From assembly GCA_038131165.1 (NCBI GenBank), contig JAYPOZ010000005.1:24578-88577 (forward strand): a stretch of 64,000 nucleotides of DNA, read 5' to 3'. The notes beneath the pieces were generated by a model. It made no database searches. It had not been told where the DNA came from and saw nothing but the letters and a program-made list of their open reading frames with translations. Every line of letters begins with the position of its first letter. Within the stretch, counting starts at the first letter, position 1. A program made the translations under genes and the position numbers. This document shows positions 1 through 8,474 of the stretch, one piece after another. Origin of the DNA: UBA6544 sp038131165 (GTDB lineage Bacteria; Pseudomonadota; Alphaproteobacteria; UBA8366).

Positions 1-465
1 GGCCTCGTTGCGGACGACCTGGGTCAATAGGCCGAGACCCGCGACGTAGCGGGCACTTTTGCAGAGCGAAATCAGCATGAGTTCGCCGACGTCTTCGTAG
101 GATGCGACGCCCGCGAGGACGAGCACGACCGGCAGCGCCGAGAGCACATCCACGATGCCCATCCCGGACATCAGGTATCTTCGGCGAAAGGGCCAGGTCG
201 CCAAGGCGGGGTCGATCTCCGTCTGCGGTGCCAGCCACAGGCGGAGCAGAAACTCGACGGTCAGGACCAGCCCGCCCGCGAGATAGGCGCCGCGCGCCAA
301 TTCACGCGTGGAGTCCGAGAGATTCGGGATGGTTCCCGCCGCGAAGGCGGCCGAGGCGACGACGGCCGCGCCCATAAACGCGCCGGCCACGGCGATCTGC
401 GGCGCGGACATCGATCCGGAGGAATCGATCAACCGTGCCGCATGCTGTCGACGGGTGAACTCCAT
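1..465 (-). CDS. MloK1-like six-TM cation (potassium) channel, N-terminal part, runs off the left edge
   Basis: The reverse strand from an ATG at 463-465 stays open to base 1, giving 155 residues with no stop. The product has hydrophobic segments at about residues 24-43, 59-78, 98-118 and 127-145. They are separated by short charged turns, as in the S1-S4 voltage-sensor domain. The RRRYLMSGMGIVDVLSALP stretch is typical of S3, and the LISLCKSARYV...VVRNEA stretch resembles S4 and its exit in the cyclic-nucleotide-gated bacterial channel MloK1 (VLANEA there). The pore and any cyclic-nucleotide domain would lie outside the window, so ion selectivity cannot be judged. An AGAAGGG lies about 10 nt upstream of the ATG. 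It is co-directional with the ThDP enzyme gene upstream of it (28-bp gap). Confidence 0.7.
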   Translation of the reverse strand, partial: MEFTRRQHAARLIDSSGSMSAPQIAVAGAFMGAAVVASAAFAAGTIPNLSDSTRELARGAYLAGGLVLTVEFLLRLWLAPQTEIDPALATWPFRRRYLMSGMGIVDVLSALPVVLVLAGVASYEDVGELMLISLCKSARYVAGLGLLTQVVRNEA

Positions 466-493
466 CTGGCCGTGGCCCTTCTCGGGAACGCTT

Positions 494-2122
494 CTAGAAT
501 ACCGAGATGTCGACTTCCTGCGAGGTGATGAACTCGAGCAGCGCCGGCACGCCTTTCTCGGTCTGCTCGATGCCGCGCTTGATCGCCGGCACGATATCCT
601 CGGGCGCGGTCACCCGCTCGCCGTAGCCGCCGAACGCGCGCGCCATGGCGGCGTAGTCGCCGGAAATGTCGGTGCTGCGGTACTTCTCCGTCGAGACCGG
701 CATGACCTTCAACTCGATGGCCATCGAGAAATTGTTCAACAGGATCGACAGGATCGGAATGCGCTCGCGCACCGCCGTCTCGAAATCCATGCCCGTAAAG
801 CCGATCGCCGCATCGCCCCAGACGTTGATACAGAGCTTGTCCGGGCAGGCGAGCTTGGCGCCCATCGCGAGGCCGAGCCCGTAGCCGAGCTGCGTGGTCT
901 TGCCCCAGCCGATATAGGAGAGCGGCGTCGTCGATTCCCAGAACGGCGAAATCTGATCGCGCGGGCTGCCGGCGTCGTGGGTGATGATGGTGTTGGGCCG
1001 GTCGACCGTATGCGCCAGGTCCCACAGCACGCGGTAGGGATTGAGCGGAGAATCGTTGCAGGTCAGTTTCGGCATCCATTCGGCGAGCCAGGCTTTCTTG
1101 CCGTCGGCAATCTCCGCCGCGACCTGCGCCGAATTGCGCTGCGTGACGCCATTCTCCTTCAAGGTCGCGATCAGGGCGTCGAGGATCAGCGCGGCGTCGC
1201 CCACCAGCGCGTGCTGGCTGACCACGTTCTTGTTGAGGTCCGTGGGGTCCAGGGTCGCGTGGATGATGGTCTTGCCCGTCGGCATGGTGACGCCGAAATT
1301 CGTCGTCGTGAAGCTGCAGCCGATGCCGAAGATGACGTCGGATTTCTGCAGAAAATCGTGGACGGTGCGCGGCATGGAGCGGCCGCCGGAGCCGAGCGAA
1401 AGCGGGTGATCCTCGGGAAAGGCGCTCTTGCCCTCGAGGCTTGTGGTCACAGGCGATGCCAGGAGTTCCGCCAACTCCTTCAGCTGAGGCCAGGCTTCGG
1501 CATAGTGGACGCCTTGCCCGGCATAGATCACGGGCCGTTTCGCCGCCATCAGCACTTTCGCCGCCGTCTTCACGGCTTCCGGGTCCGGCCCGCTGCGGGT
1601 CGTGTAGACCGGCGTGTAATCGAGCTCGCCCTCGAAATCTTCCGGGAATATATCGGTCGGCACCTCGATCAGCACTGGCCGGCCCCGTCCGTTGCGCAGC
1701 TGCGTGAAGGCGCGGCGCATGATGTCCGGAATATCCTGCACATTGGTCACAGGTTCGGTCGATTTGGTGACGTGCTTGAAATTGAGCACCGAATTGAACT
1801 GGGGATCCGTATGCGCGATGTTGCGGGCGTAGCCCATCGGCATCACCAGGATCGGCACCGATTCGCCGTAGGCCTGCGCCACGCCGCCGAAGGCGTTCTC
1901 CGCGCCCGGGCCATGCTGCATCAGAAACACGCCGATTTTCTTGCCGCTGGTCATCCGCGAGATGGCATCCGCCATGTGCAGGCCGATGCGCTCCTGGCGC
2001 ACGATGACCGGGCGGATATCGGCCCGGGCGGCAAATTCCAGAATATGGTTCACCGGATACCCGATGACGATCTCGACGCCCTCGCGTTTCAGAATCTCGG
2101 AAATGGCTTCGGCGGCTTTCAT
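494..2122 (-). CDS. Thiamine-diphosphate-dependent enzyme (acetolactate synthase / decarboxylase superfamily)
   Basis: This 542-residue protein has the full three-domain layout of ThDP enzymes: N-terminal pyrimidine-binding domain (about 1-170), central domain (about 190-330) and C-terminal pyrophosphate-binding domain (about 370-540). The catalytic Glu that activates the cofactor is E44 in VRQERIGLHMADA. The metal/diphosphate motif is a GDA...NN variant at 436-464 (GDAAIGF, then LLNNFS). Family members include acetolactate synthase, benzoylformate decarboxylase and oxalyl-CoA decarboxylase. Nothing here fixes the substrate, and the absence of an ilvH-like regulatory subunit argues against biosynthetic acetolactate synthase. 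It is probably cytoplasmic. It is divergent from the molybdenum hydroxylase gene at 2384. Confidence 0.85.
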   Translation of the reverse strand: MKAAEAISEILKREGVEIVIGYPVNHILEFAARADIRPVIVRQERIGLHMADAISRMTSGKKIGVFLMQHGPGAENAFGGVAQAYGESVPILVMPMGYARNIAHTDPQFNSVLNFKHVTKSTEPVTNVQDIPDIMRRAFTQLRNGRGRPVLIEVPTDIFPEDFEGELDYTPVYTTRSGPDPEAVKTAAKVLMAAKRPVIYAGQGVHYAEAWPQLKELAELLASPVTTSLEGKSAFPEDHPLSLGSGGRSMPRTVHDFLQKSDVIFGIGCSFTTTNFGVTMPTGKTIIHATLDPTDLNKNVVSQHALVGDAALILDALIATLKENGVTQRNSAQVAAEIADGKKAWLAEWMPKLTCNDSPLNPYRVLWDLAHTVDRPNTIITHDAGSPRDQISPFWESTTPLSYIGWGKTTQLGYGLGLAMGAKLACPDKLCINVWGDAAIGFTGMDFETAVRERIPILSILLNNFSMAIELKVMPVSTEKYRSTDISGDYAAMARAFGGYGERVTAPEDIVPAIKRGIEQTEKGVPALLEFITSQEVDISVF

Positions 2123-2383
2123 GCTGTTCTCCCTGGTGCGGCTGGCGCAAATGCGTTTGTTCTAATTTGAGCCGAATTCGGCACGAAACAAACATTAGGC
2201 GATCCCCGGGCCGGCCGTCATGCTCTGATTGTTTCCGATATTCCATTAGCGGGAGCAGGAGACCGCCCTATATTTTTCGGAAAGGCCGGCTCCCGGAGGG
2301 GCGCGGCCCTTGCCGTCCGCCGTCGAAGGCGGCAGGATTTACGGCACTCATCGGGCCAACAGAACTACCGAGGCGCTCAGGAC
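2123..2383. promoter_or_regulatory. Divergent intergenic region between the ThDP enzyme and the molybdenum hydroxylase
   Basis: This 261-bp gap separates two divergently transcribed genes and must hold both promoters. I see no convincing coding frame, operator dyad or riboswitch in it. The short TTGTTCTAATTTGAGCC stretch near 2157-2173 is the most AT-rich part and could carry the leftward promoter. Confidence 0.35.
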
Positions 2384-4663
2384 ATGAACGACGCAGCAAT
2401 CCCCGGAAACGGCGAGTATAAGTGGGTCGGCAAACGGACGATCCGGCCGGATGGTGTGGACAAGGTGACGGGCCGGGCGGCCTACGGCGCCGATTTCAGC
2501 CTGCCGGGAATGCTCTATGGCGCGGTCCTGCGCAGCCCGCACGCCCATGCGCGGATCCTCAAGATCGACACCTCCAAGGCGGAGGCGCTGAAGGGGGTGA
2601 AGGCAGTGATCACCGCCGCCGACTGGCCGGAAATCCCGGCCTCGGAAGCGACCAAAGGCACCGCGCCGGTGAACTTCCAGCACCTGTCCGACAATCTTAT
2701 GGCACGCAAGAAAGTGCTCTATGACGGCCACGGCGTGGCGGCGGTGGCGGCGACGTCGCTGGCGATCGCCAAGCGGGCGGCGAAATTGATCGAGGTCGAG
2801 TACGAGGTCCTGCCGCATGTCATCGATGTGCTTGAGGCGTCCAAACCGGATGCGCCGCTGCTGCATGATGATCTGTATACATCGGGGCTCGACGAGAAAC
2901 CGGCGAAACCCTCGAACGTGGCCCGCAAGGTCGCCTTCGGCATCGGCGATATCGACGCCGGCTTCAAGGCGGCCGACGCCGTGATCGAGCGCGAGTATAC
3001 GACGAAGCCGGTGCACCAAGGCTATATCGAGCCGAGCGCGTGTGTCGCGAACATGTCGGAAGACGGCACGTCGACGGTATGGTCGAGCAGCCAGGGCCAA
3101 TACATGATTCGGCAATATTGCGCCGGATTGCTGGAGGTCCCGGCCTCGAACATCCGCGTCACGCCGGCGGAGATCGGCGGCGGTTTCGGCGGCAAGACGA
3201 CCGTGTGGCTGGAGCCGCACGCGTTGTTGCTGTCGAAGAAGGCGGGCCATCCGGTCAAGATGACGATGACCCGCGACGAGGTTTTCCGTGCGTCCGGCCC
3301 GACCTCCGGTGCCTGGATGAAGATCAAGATCGGCGCCAAGAAGGACGGCACCATCGTCGCCGGTCAGGCCGAATACATGTTCCAGGCCGGAGCCTATGCG
3401 GGCTCTCCGGTCCAGCTCGCCTGCATGTGCGGTTTCACGCCCTACGATATTCCGAACGTGGAGAGCATCGGCTACGACGTCGTGGTCAACCGGCCGAAAG
3501 CGACCGCTTACCGCGCGCCGGGTGCTCCGATCGGCGCCTATGGGATCGAGAGCGCCCTCGACGAGCTGGCGCGGGAGCTGAAGATCGACCCGATGGAAAT
3601 GCGCCTGAAGAATGCGGCGAAACAGGGCACGAAGACGTCTTACGGGCCGACCCTCGGCGTCGTCGGCAATATCGAGACGATGACCGCCGCCAAGGAGCAT
3701 CCGCATTACAGCGCGCCGCTCGGCGAGAATCAGGGCCGCGGCGTGGCCTCCGGCTTCTGGTTCAATGTCGGCGGCGAGACCAGTGTCGCGGTCAGCCTGC
3801 TGGAGGACGGCACGGTGATGGTGACCTCGGGATCGCCGGATATCGGCGGCTCGCGCGCGTCGCTCTGCAGCATGGCCGCAGAGGTACTCGGCACCGACGT
3901 GAAGAACGTGAAGGCGATCATCGCCGACACCAGCTCGCTTGCCTATAACCGGCATACCGGCGGCAGCCGCGTCACCTTCGCGGCCGGCATCGTGGTGATC
4001 GAAGCGACCCGGGACATCGTCCAGCAGCTGCGCGAACGCGCGGCGATGATCTGGGAAATCGATGTCGACGCCGTGGTCTGGGAAGAAGGCGAAGCCCGAC
4101 CCGCCGGCCCCAACGCGGGCGAATTCGAACCCCTCACGCTTGCGGATATCGCCGGCAAGACGATCGAGACCGGGGGCCCGATCGGCGCCCGCAGATCGAA
4201 AAACGTACAGGCGCCCGGCCCGGCGTTTGGAACCCATATCGTCGATGTCGAGGTCGACAGGGAAACCGGCCATGTCAAAATCCTGCGCTACACGGCGGTG
4301 CAGGATGTCGGCAAGGCGGTCCATCCGAGTTACGTGGAAGGACAGATTCAGGGCGGGGCCGCGCAGGGTATCGGATGGGCGCTCAACGAGGAGTATATTT
4401 ACGACGAAAAGGGGCGCATGGAGAATCCGGGCTTCCTCGACTATCGCATTCCCGTCGCGTCCGATCTGCCCATGATCGAAGCCGTGATGGTCGAAGTGGC
4501 GAATCCGACCCATCCGTTCGGCGTGCGGGGCGTGGGCGAGGTGCCGATCATTCCGCCGATGGCTGCGATCGCCAATGCCATCGAGGACGCCATCGGCGTT
4601 CGCATGAAGGACCTGCCGATGTCGCCGCCGAAGGTGCTCGCCGCCATCGACGCGGCCGGCTGA
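2384..4663 (+). CDS. Xanthine dehydrogenase / aldehyde oxidase family molybdopterin-binding subunit
   Basis: At 759 residues this is the size of a stand-alone large (Mo-binding) subunit such as CoxL. Visible landmarks are the N-terminal 'hammerhead' region (KVTGRAAYGADF), GGGFGGK at 265-271, AYRAPGAP at 375-382 (the active-site loop that in CO dehydrogenase carries the special Cys) and GVGE with the catalytic Glu at 719. The loop is of the AYRAPGAP type, not VAYRCSFR, so this is not a form I CO dehydrogenase. The enzyme probably hydroxylates an aldehyde or heteroaromatic substrate. The FAD (medium) and 2Fe-2S (small) subunits that normally accompany it are not adjacent. A MoaD-like gene follows 15 bp downstream. 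Confidence 0.85.
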   Translation: MNDAAIPGNGEYKWVGKRTIRPDGVDKVTGRAAYGADFSLPGMLYGAVLRSPHAHARILKIDTSKAEALKGVKAVITAADWPEIPASEATKGTAPVNFQHLSDNLMARKKVLYDGHGVAAVAATSLAIAKRAAKLIEVEYEVLPHVIDVLEASKPDAPLLHDDLYTSGLDEKPAKPSNVARKVAFGIGDIDAGFKAADAVIEREYTTKPVHQGYIEPSACVANMSEDGTSTVWSSSQGQYMIRQYCAGLLEVPASNIRVTPAEIGGGFGGKTTVWLEPHALLLSKKAGHPVKMTMTRDEVFRASGPTSGAWMKIKIGAKKDGTIVAGQAEYMFQAGAYAGSPVQLACMCGFTPYDIPNVESIGYDVVVNRPKATAYRAPGAPIGAYGIESALDELARELKIDPMEMRLKNAAKQGTKTSYGPTLGVVGNIETMTAAKEHPHYSAPLGENQGRGVASGFWFNVGGETSVAVSLLEDGTVMVTSGSPDIGGSRASLCSMAAEVLGTDVKNVKAIIADTSSLAYNRHTGGSRVTFAAGIVVIEATRDIVQQLRERAAMIWEIDVDAVVWEEGEARPAGPNAGEFEPLTLADIAGKTIETGGPIGARRSKNVQAPGPAFGTHIVDVEVDRETGHVKILRYTAVQDVGKAVHPSYVEGQIQGGAAQGIGWALNEEYIYDEKGRMENPGFLDYRIPVASDLPMIEAVMVEVANPTHPFGVRGVGEVPIIPPMAAIANAIEDAIGVRMKDLPMSPPKVLAAIDAAG

Positions 4664-4678
4664 GCCGGACGCTCGAAC

Positions 4679-4927
4679 GTGGCAACGGTCATATTGAACC
4701 GGGAGATCGCCCGGCAGTTCACCGACGGCGCGACGGAGATCGATGTCGTATCGGACAACATCCGGGCCGTCATCCGCGAACTCGATGCACGGTTTCCGGG
4801 CGTCGGTGCCGTGTTGCGGCACGATATGGCCGTCGCCATCGACGGCGAGATTTATCAGGATGTCCTCCTCGAGCCGGTCGGACCGAACAGCGAGGTCGCG
4901 TTCATCCCGGCCATCGAAGGCGGATAA
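4679..4927 (+). CDS. MoaD/ThiS-family sulfur-carrier-like protein
   Basis: This is an 82-residue protein starting at GTG. Its length, ubiquitin-like beta-grasp pattern (TVILNREIARQF..., EIDVV, VGAVLRHDMAVAIDGE) and C-terminal Gly-Gly (AIEGG) fit MoaD/ThiS sulfur carriers, which are thiocarboxylated at the last Gly. It sits 15 bp behind the molybdenum hydroxylase gene and just ahead of the LLM oxidoreductase, so it is probably co-transcribed. The context suggests a dedicated role in molybdopterin supply or in protein-bound sulfur delivery for that enzyme, which is inference. No MoaE or E1-like MoeB gene is adjacent. Confidence 0.75.
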   Translation: MATVILNREIARQFTDGATEIDVVSDNIRAVIRELDARFPGVGAVLRHDMAVAIDGEIYQDVLLEPVGPNSEVAFIPAIEGG

Positions 4928-4968
4928 CGCTCACAGGTGCCCCGGCGGGGGCGGAACGGAGACTTGCA

Positions 4969-5808
4969 TTGAAAATCGGCGTGATTTTTCCCGCCTCCGA
5001 CAAGGGCATGCGGGTTCAGGAACTGGCTTGCGAATTAGAGGCGCGCGGCTTCGAATCGTTGTTCATCCCGGAACATACCCATATCCCGGTGAATACCGAG
5101 AAGACCTTCCGGGGCGGCACCGAACGGATGCCGAAAAGCTATGCGGAGATGATGGACCCGTTCGTCGCCTGCATGGCGGCGGCCGCGGTGACCGAACGCC
5201 TGACCGTCGGCACCGGGATTTGTCTGGTCCCGCAGCACGACCCGATCGTGCTGGCAAAGACCGTTGCGACCCTGGACGTGCTGTCGGGCGGGCGCTTCGT
5301 CCTCGGCATGGGGGGCGGCTGGAACGTCGGCGAGATGAACAATCACGGCGTGGCCTACGAGACCCGTTTCGAGCAGTTGCGCGAGCACGTGTTGGCCATG
5401 AAGGCGCTGTGGACCGAGGAAGAATCTGAGTTTCACGGGAAATTCGTCGATTTCGGGCCGGTCTGGTGCTATCCGAAGCCGACCCAAAAGCCGCACCCGC
5501 CGCTGCTGCTCGGCGGCGAGACGGATCACACCCTGCGCCGGGTGGTCGAGTATTGCGACGGCTGGTTCCCGCGCCCCACGCACGGCTTCGATCCGGAAGA
5601 CGGCATGGCGCGCCTGTGTCGGATCGCCGAGGAAGCCGGGCGCGACCCGGCCACCCTGTCCGTCACGGTCTTCCGCCTGCCGCACGAGAAAGACGAAATC
5701 GCGCGTTACGAGGCTGCCGGCATCGAGCGCGGATTGTTGCAGTTTCCCGGACTGAAACGGGATGAGATTCTGAAAAGCCTGGATACATTCGCGCCGCTGC
5801 TCGACTGA
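4969..5808 (+). CDS. LLM-class flavin/F420-dependent oxidoreductase (TIGR03619-like)
   Basis: The start is TTG at 4969, six nt after GGAACGGAGA. The N-terminus LKIGVIFPASD then lines up with MEIGVLFFATD of the paralogue at 11006. The 279-residue product has the TIM-barrel signatures of luciferase-like monooxygenases: VGTGICLVPQHDP, LSGGRFVLGMGGGWN, and the late KPHPPLLLGGETDHTLRRVVEYCDGW. Such enzymes use FMNH2 or F420; the sequence does not decide which. It lies 41 bp behind the MoaD-like gene and 44 bp ahead of the quinone oxidoreductase, so it is in the same likely operon. The close relation to the 11006 gene suggests a duplication within the locus. Confidence 0.85.
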   Translation: MKIGVIFPASDKGMRVQELACELEARGFESLFIPEHTHIPVNTEKTFRGGTERMPKSYAEMMDPFVACMAAAAVTERLTVGTGICLVPQHDPIVLAKTVATLDVLSGGRFVLGMGGGWNVGEMNNHGVAYETRFEQLREHVLAMKALWTEEESEFHGKFVDFGPVWCYPKPTQKPHPPLLLGGETDHTLRRVVEYCDGWFPRPTHGFDPEDGMARLCRIAEEAGRDPATLSVTVFRLPHEKDEIARYEAAGIERGLLQFPGLKRDEILKSLDTFAPLLD

Positions 5809-5852
5809 GCCGATGGCGGCGCACACCGCAATAAGAGAGAGGGAGAGACGAC

Positions 5853-6815
5853 ATGAAAGCCGCTGTCATTACGGAAAACGGTCTGGAATTGAAGGATGTC
5901 GATCGGCCGGAGCCGAAGGCGGGGGAAATCCTCGTCAAGGTGGCGGCGGCGGGCCTGAACCGGGCCGATCTGATGGCGCTGCAGGGCGCGCGCGGGTTCG
6001 CGGGCGGCGGTGTCGGCGGCCGCGAATGGGCGGGTGAAGTTGCCGCCTTGGGCGACGGTGTCACCGGCCTGCAGGTTGGCGACCGGGTCATGTGCACCGG
6101 CAATGGCGCCTATGCCGAATACGCCGTGACGGTGCCGGCGCGTGCCTGGAAGGTGCCCGGCAACAACATGAGCCTGGAACAGGCGGCGACGTTGCCGGTA
6201 TCGCTGCAGACCATGCACAACGCGATCGTCACCGCAGGCCGTATGGAGAAGGGCGATGCGGTGCTGATTCAGGGCGCCAGCTCCGGGGTCGGTATTCTCG
6301 GCATGCAGATCGCCAAGCTCATGGGCGCGCGTCTCGTCATCGGCACCTCGACCCATGAAGGCCGCCGCGCCAAGCTGACCCAGTATGGCGCCGATATGGC
6401 GCTCGATTCGAAAAGCCCGGACTGGGCCGACAAGGTTCTGGAAGCGACGGACGGCAAGGGCGTCGATCTGATCGTCGACCAGGTCTCCGCCGGGGTAATG
6501 AACGACAATCTCAAGGCGACCCGGATTCTGGGCCGCATCGTCAATGTCGGCCGGCTCGGCGGGTTCAAGGGCGAACTCGACTTCGACCTGCATGCGGCGC
6601 GGCGCATCGACTATATCGGCGTGACCTTCCGCACCCGCAGCGAAGAGGAAGTCGCCGAGATCATTCGCCTGATGAAGGCCGATCTTTGGGGAGCGGTCGA
6701 GGCCGGCGACCTGTCGATCCCGATCGACAAGGCCTTTCCGCTCGAGCAGGCCGCGGAAGCGCACCAGTACATGAAAGACAATCAGCATTTCGGGAAGATT
6801 TTGCTGACCGCGTGA
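5853..6815 (+). CDS. Zinc-independent quinone oxidoreductase / MDR-superfamily reductase
   Basis: This is a 320-residue medium-chain dehydrogenase/reductase. The N-terminal GroES-like domain carries AAAGLNRADLMALQG. The Rossmann domain has QGASSGVG at 140-147, the NADPH-binding turn of quinone oxidoreductases. The catalytic and structural zinc cysteines of alcohol dehydrogenases are absent. Family members reduce quinones or alpha,beta-unsaturated ketones/acyl compounds with NADPH. The C-terminus HQYMKDNQHFGKILL is typical of the family. It ends the rightward run that starts at 2384 and faces the convergent PPK2 gene. Confidence 0.85.
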   Translation: MKAAVITENGLELKDVDRPEPKAGEILVKVAAAGLNRADLMALQGARGFAGGGVGGREWAGEVAALGDGVTGLQVGDRVMCTGNGAYAEYAVTVPARAWKVPGNNMSLEQAATLPVSLQTMHNAIVTAGRMEKGDAVLIQGASSGVGILGMQIAKLMGARLVIGTSTHEGRRAKLTQYGADMALDSKSPDWADKVLEATDGKGVDLIVDQVSAGVMNDNLKATRILGRIVNVGRLGGFKGELDFDLHAARRIDYIGVTFRTRSEEEVAEIIRLMKADLWGAVEAGDLSIPIDKAFPLEQAAEAHQYMKDNQHFGKILLTA

Positions 6816-6861
6816 TCTTCCCGAACCGGACGAGAAGCGCGCAAGGCGACCGTTTCGGCGG

Positions 6862-8370
6862 CTATTTCGCTTGCTTGAGTTGCGCCTCCATCCGGTCGCA
6901 GAGCGTCCGGATGACTTTCAGCCGTGCGTAGTGCTTGTTGTTGGCTTCGACCAGCGTCCACGGGGCGGCGACGGTGCTGGTCCGTTCGACCATCTCGTCG
7001 ACGGTGGCCTCGTAGGCGTCCCAATTATCGCGGTTGCGCCAATCTTCGTCGGTGAGCTTCCAACTCTTATAGGGTGTGTTCTTGCGTTCCAGGAAGCGCC
7101 GCTCCTGTTCTTCCGGGTCGATATGAAGCCAGAACTTCGCCAGCACGATTCCGTGCTCGGTGAGCTGCTCCTCGAAATCGTTGATCTCGGCGAAGGCGCG
7201 GCGGTAGGTGTCCTCCGAGATCAAGTGTTCCACGTGCTCGACCAGGACCCTGCCGTACCAGCTCCGGTCGAAGATCGTAAACCGGCCGCTGCGGGCGATA
7301 TGCCGCCAGAAGCGCCACAGATAATGATGGGCGCGTTCCTCGTCGGTCGGCGCGGCGATCGGAATGACCCGGTAATCGCGGGCGTCGAGCGCCGCCGTCA
7401 GGCGCCGGATCGCGCCGCCCTTGCCGCCGGCGTCCCAGCCTTCGAACACGAGGACCGTCGACATCGACTGCTCCTTCGCTTGCCGATAGAGGCCGTGCAG
7501 CCGGGCCCGTAGCTTCCGCAATTCCTTGCCGTATTGCTTGCGCGAGATCTCCTTCGAGAGGTCCAGGCACGACAAGACGCTGGCCGTGTGGTTTTGAGCT
7601 ATCGCCGACGCTGCAGGTTTCTTGCGCCGCCGCTTCGTTTGTTCCGCCGCCGCCCGGGTGCGCGCGTCGATGTGTTCGCTCACCGCTTTGTGCAGAGTGG
7701 TCAACACGGTGTGGGCGCGGTAGGGCGGGTCCGCGGCTTCGACCAGGCACCAGGGAGACGCGGCGGTGCTCGTCCGCATGATGATCCGCTCCGACGTTTC
7801 GATGAACTTCTCGTAGCGCTTCCAGTTGTCCCAATCCTGGGAGGTGATCTTCCAATGGTGATAGGGGTCCTTTTCGAGTTTCTTCAGCCTCTCCTTTTGC
7901 GCCTTCTTGTCGAGATGCATCCAGAACTTGAGGATCAGCGCGCCGTCATCGGCGAGCGTGCGCTCGAAACTTGCGATCCGCTCGAGCCGGGCGTCCAGTT
8001 TCGCCCGGCCGATCCGGCGGTAGACCCGGTCGAGCAGGGGGGCCGTGTACCAGGCGCTCTGAAACAGCCCGATTTGGCCGGCCGCGGGCAGGTCGCGCCA
8101 GTAGCGCCAGAACTCGGGCCGTTCCCGTTCTTCGTCCGAGGGCCGGACATAGGCGCGGGTGACGATCCAGCGCGGGTCCATCCACTCGTTCAGGAGGTTG
8201 ACGGATTCGCTCTTTCCCGCGCCATCGACTCCGGCAAACAGGACGATAACGGGGAAATCGCTGCGCCGCAGCGCCTGCTGCATCTCGACCATCGCCAAAC
8301 GCAGGTCCGGCGCGATGGCGTTGAATTCCGGCTTCGAAAGCTTGCGGCCAAGTTCGGCGGCTTCAAACAT
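6862..8370 (-). CDS. Polyphosphate:AMP phosphotransferase, two-domain PPK2 (class II, Pap-type)
   Basis: The 502-residue protein starts at an ATG preceded by AAGGAGG. It contains two tandem PPK2 domains, each with its own Walker A loop: GVDGAGKS at 47-54 and GWDAGGKG at 311-318. They are joined by a very basic linker (QTKRRRKK, 244-251). Tandem PPK2 proteins are class II enzymes that use polyphosphate to phosphorylate AMP to ADP. In the Acinetobacter enzyme the C-terminal domain is catalytic. The second domain has WYGRVLVEHVE and a lid-like WRNRDNWDAYE region; the first domain is more divergent (AWYTAPLLDRV). The enzyme would be cytoplasmic and convergent with the gene at 5853. Confidence 0.9.
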   Translation of the reverse strand: MFEAAELGRKLSKPEFNAIAPDLRLAMVEMQQALRRSDFPVIVLFAGVDGAGKSESVNLLNEWMDPRWIVTRAYVRPSDEERERPEFWRYWRDLPAAGQIGLFQSAWYTAPLLDRVYRRIGRAKLDARLERIASFERTLADDGALILKFWMHLDKKAQKERLKKLEKDPYHHWKITSQDWDNWKRYEKFIETSERIIMRTSTAASPWCLVEAADPPYRAHTVLTTLHKAVSEHIDARTRAAAEQTKRRRKKPAASAIAQNHTASVLSCLDLSKEISRKQYGKELRKLRARLHGLYRQAKEQSMSTVLVFEGWDAGGKGGAIRRLTAALDARDYRVIPIAAPTDEERAHHYLWRFWRHIARSGRFTIFDRSWYGRVLVEHVEHLISEDTYRRAFAEINDFEEQLTEHGIVLAKFWLHIDPEEQERRFLERKNTPYKSWKLTDEDWRNRDNWDAYEATVDEMVERTSTVAAPWTLVEANNKHYARLKVIRTLCDRMEAQLKQAK

Positions 8371-8474
8371 GACGGCCTCCTTAACTGAATCCTTTTCATC
8401 CCTATCGTGCCAATCGGAACCGAAGGCGGGAAGAGACGGATCGTCACAGGGTGCCCGCCGGATCGTGGGAAGCC

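Noticed and set aside
308..2170. Long forward ORF opposite the ThDP enzyme gene
   Set aside because: It is an antisense shadow of a well-conserved reverse-strand gene, with Arg/His-rich, non-family sequence. High GC content produces such frames.
2348..4822. Long reverse ORF opposite the molybdenum hydroxylase gene
   Set aside because: Shadow frame with His/Arg/Asp-rich composition and no family features; the forward gene has all the Mo-enzyme motifs.
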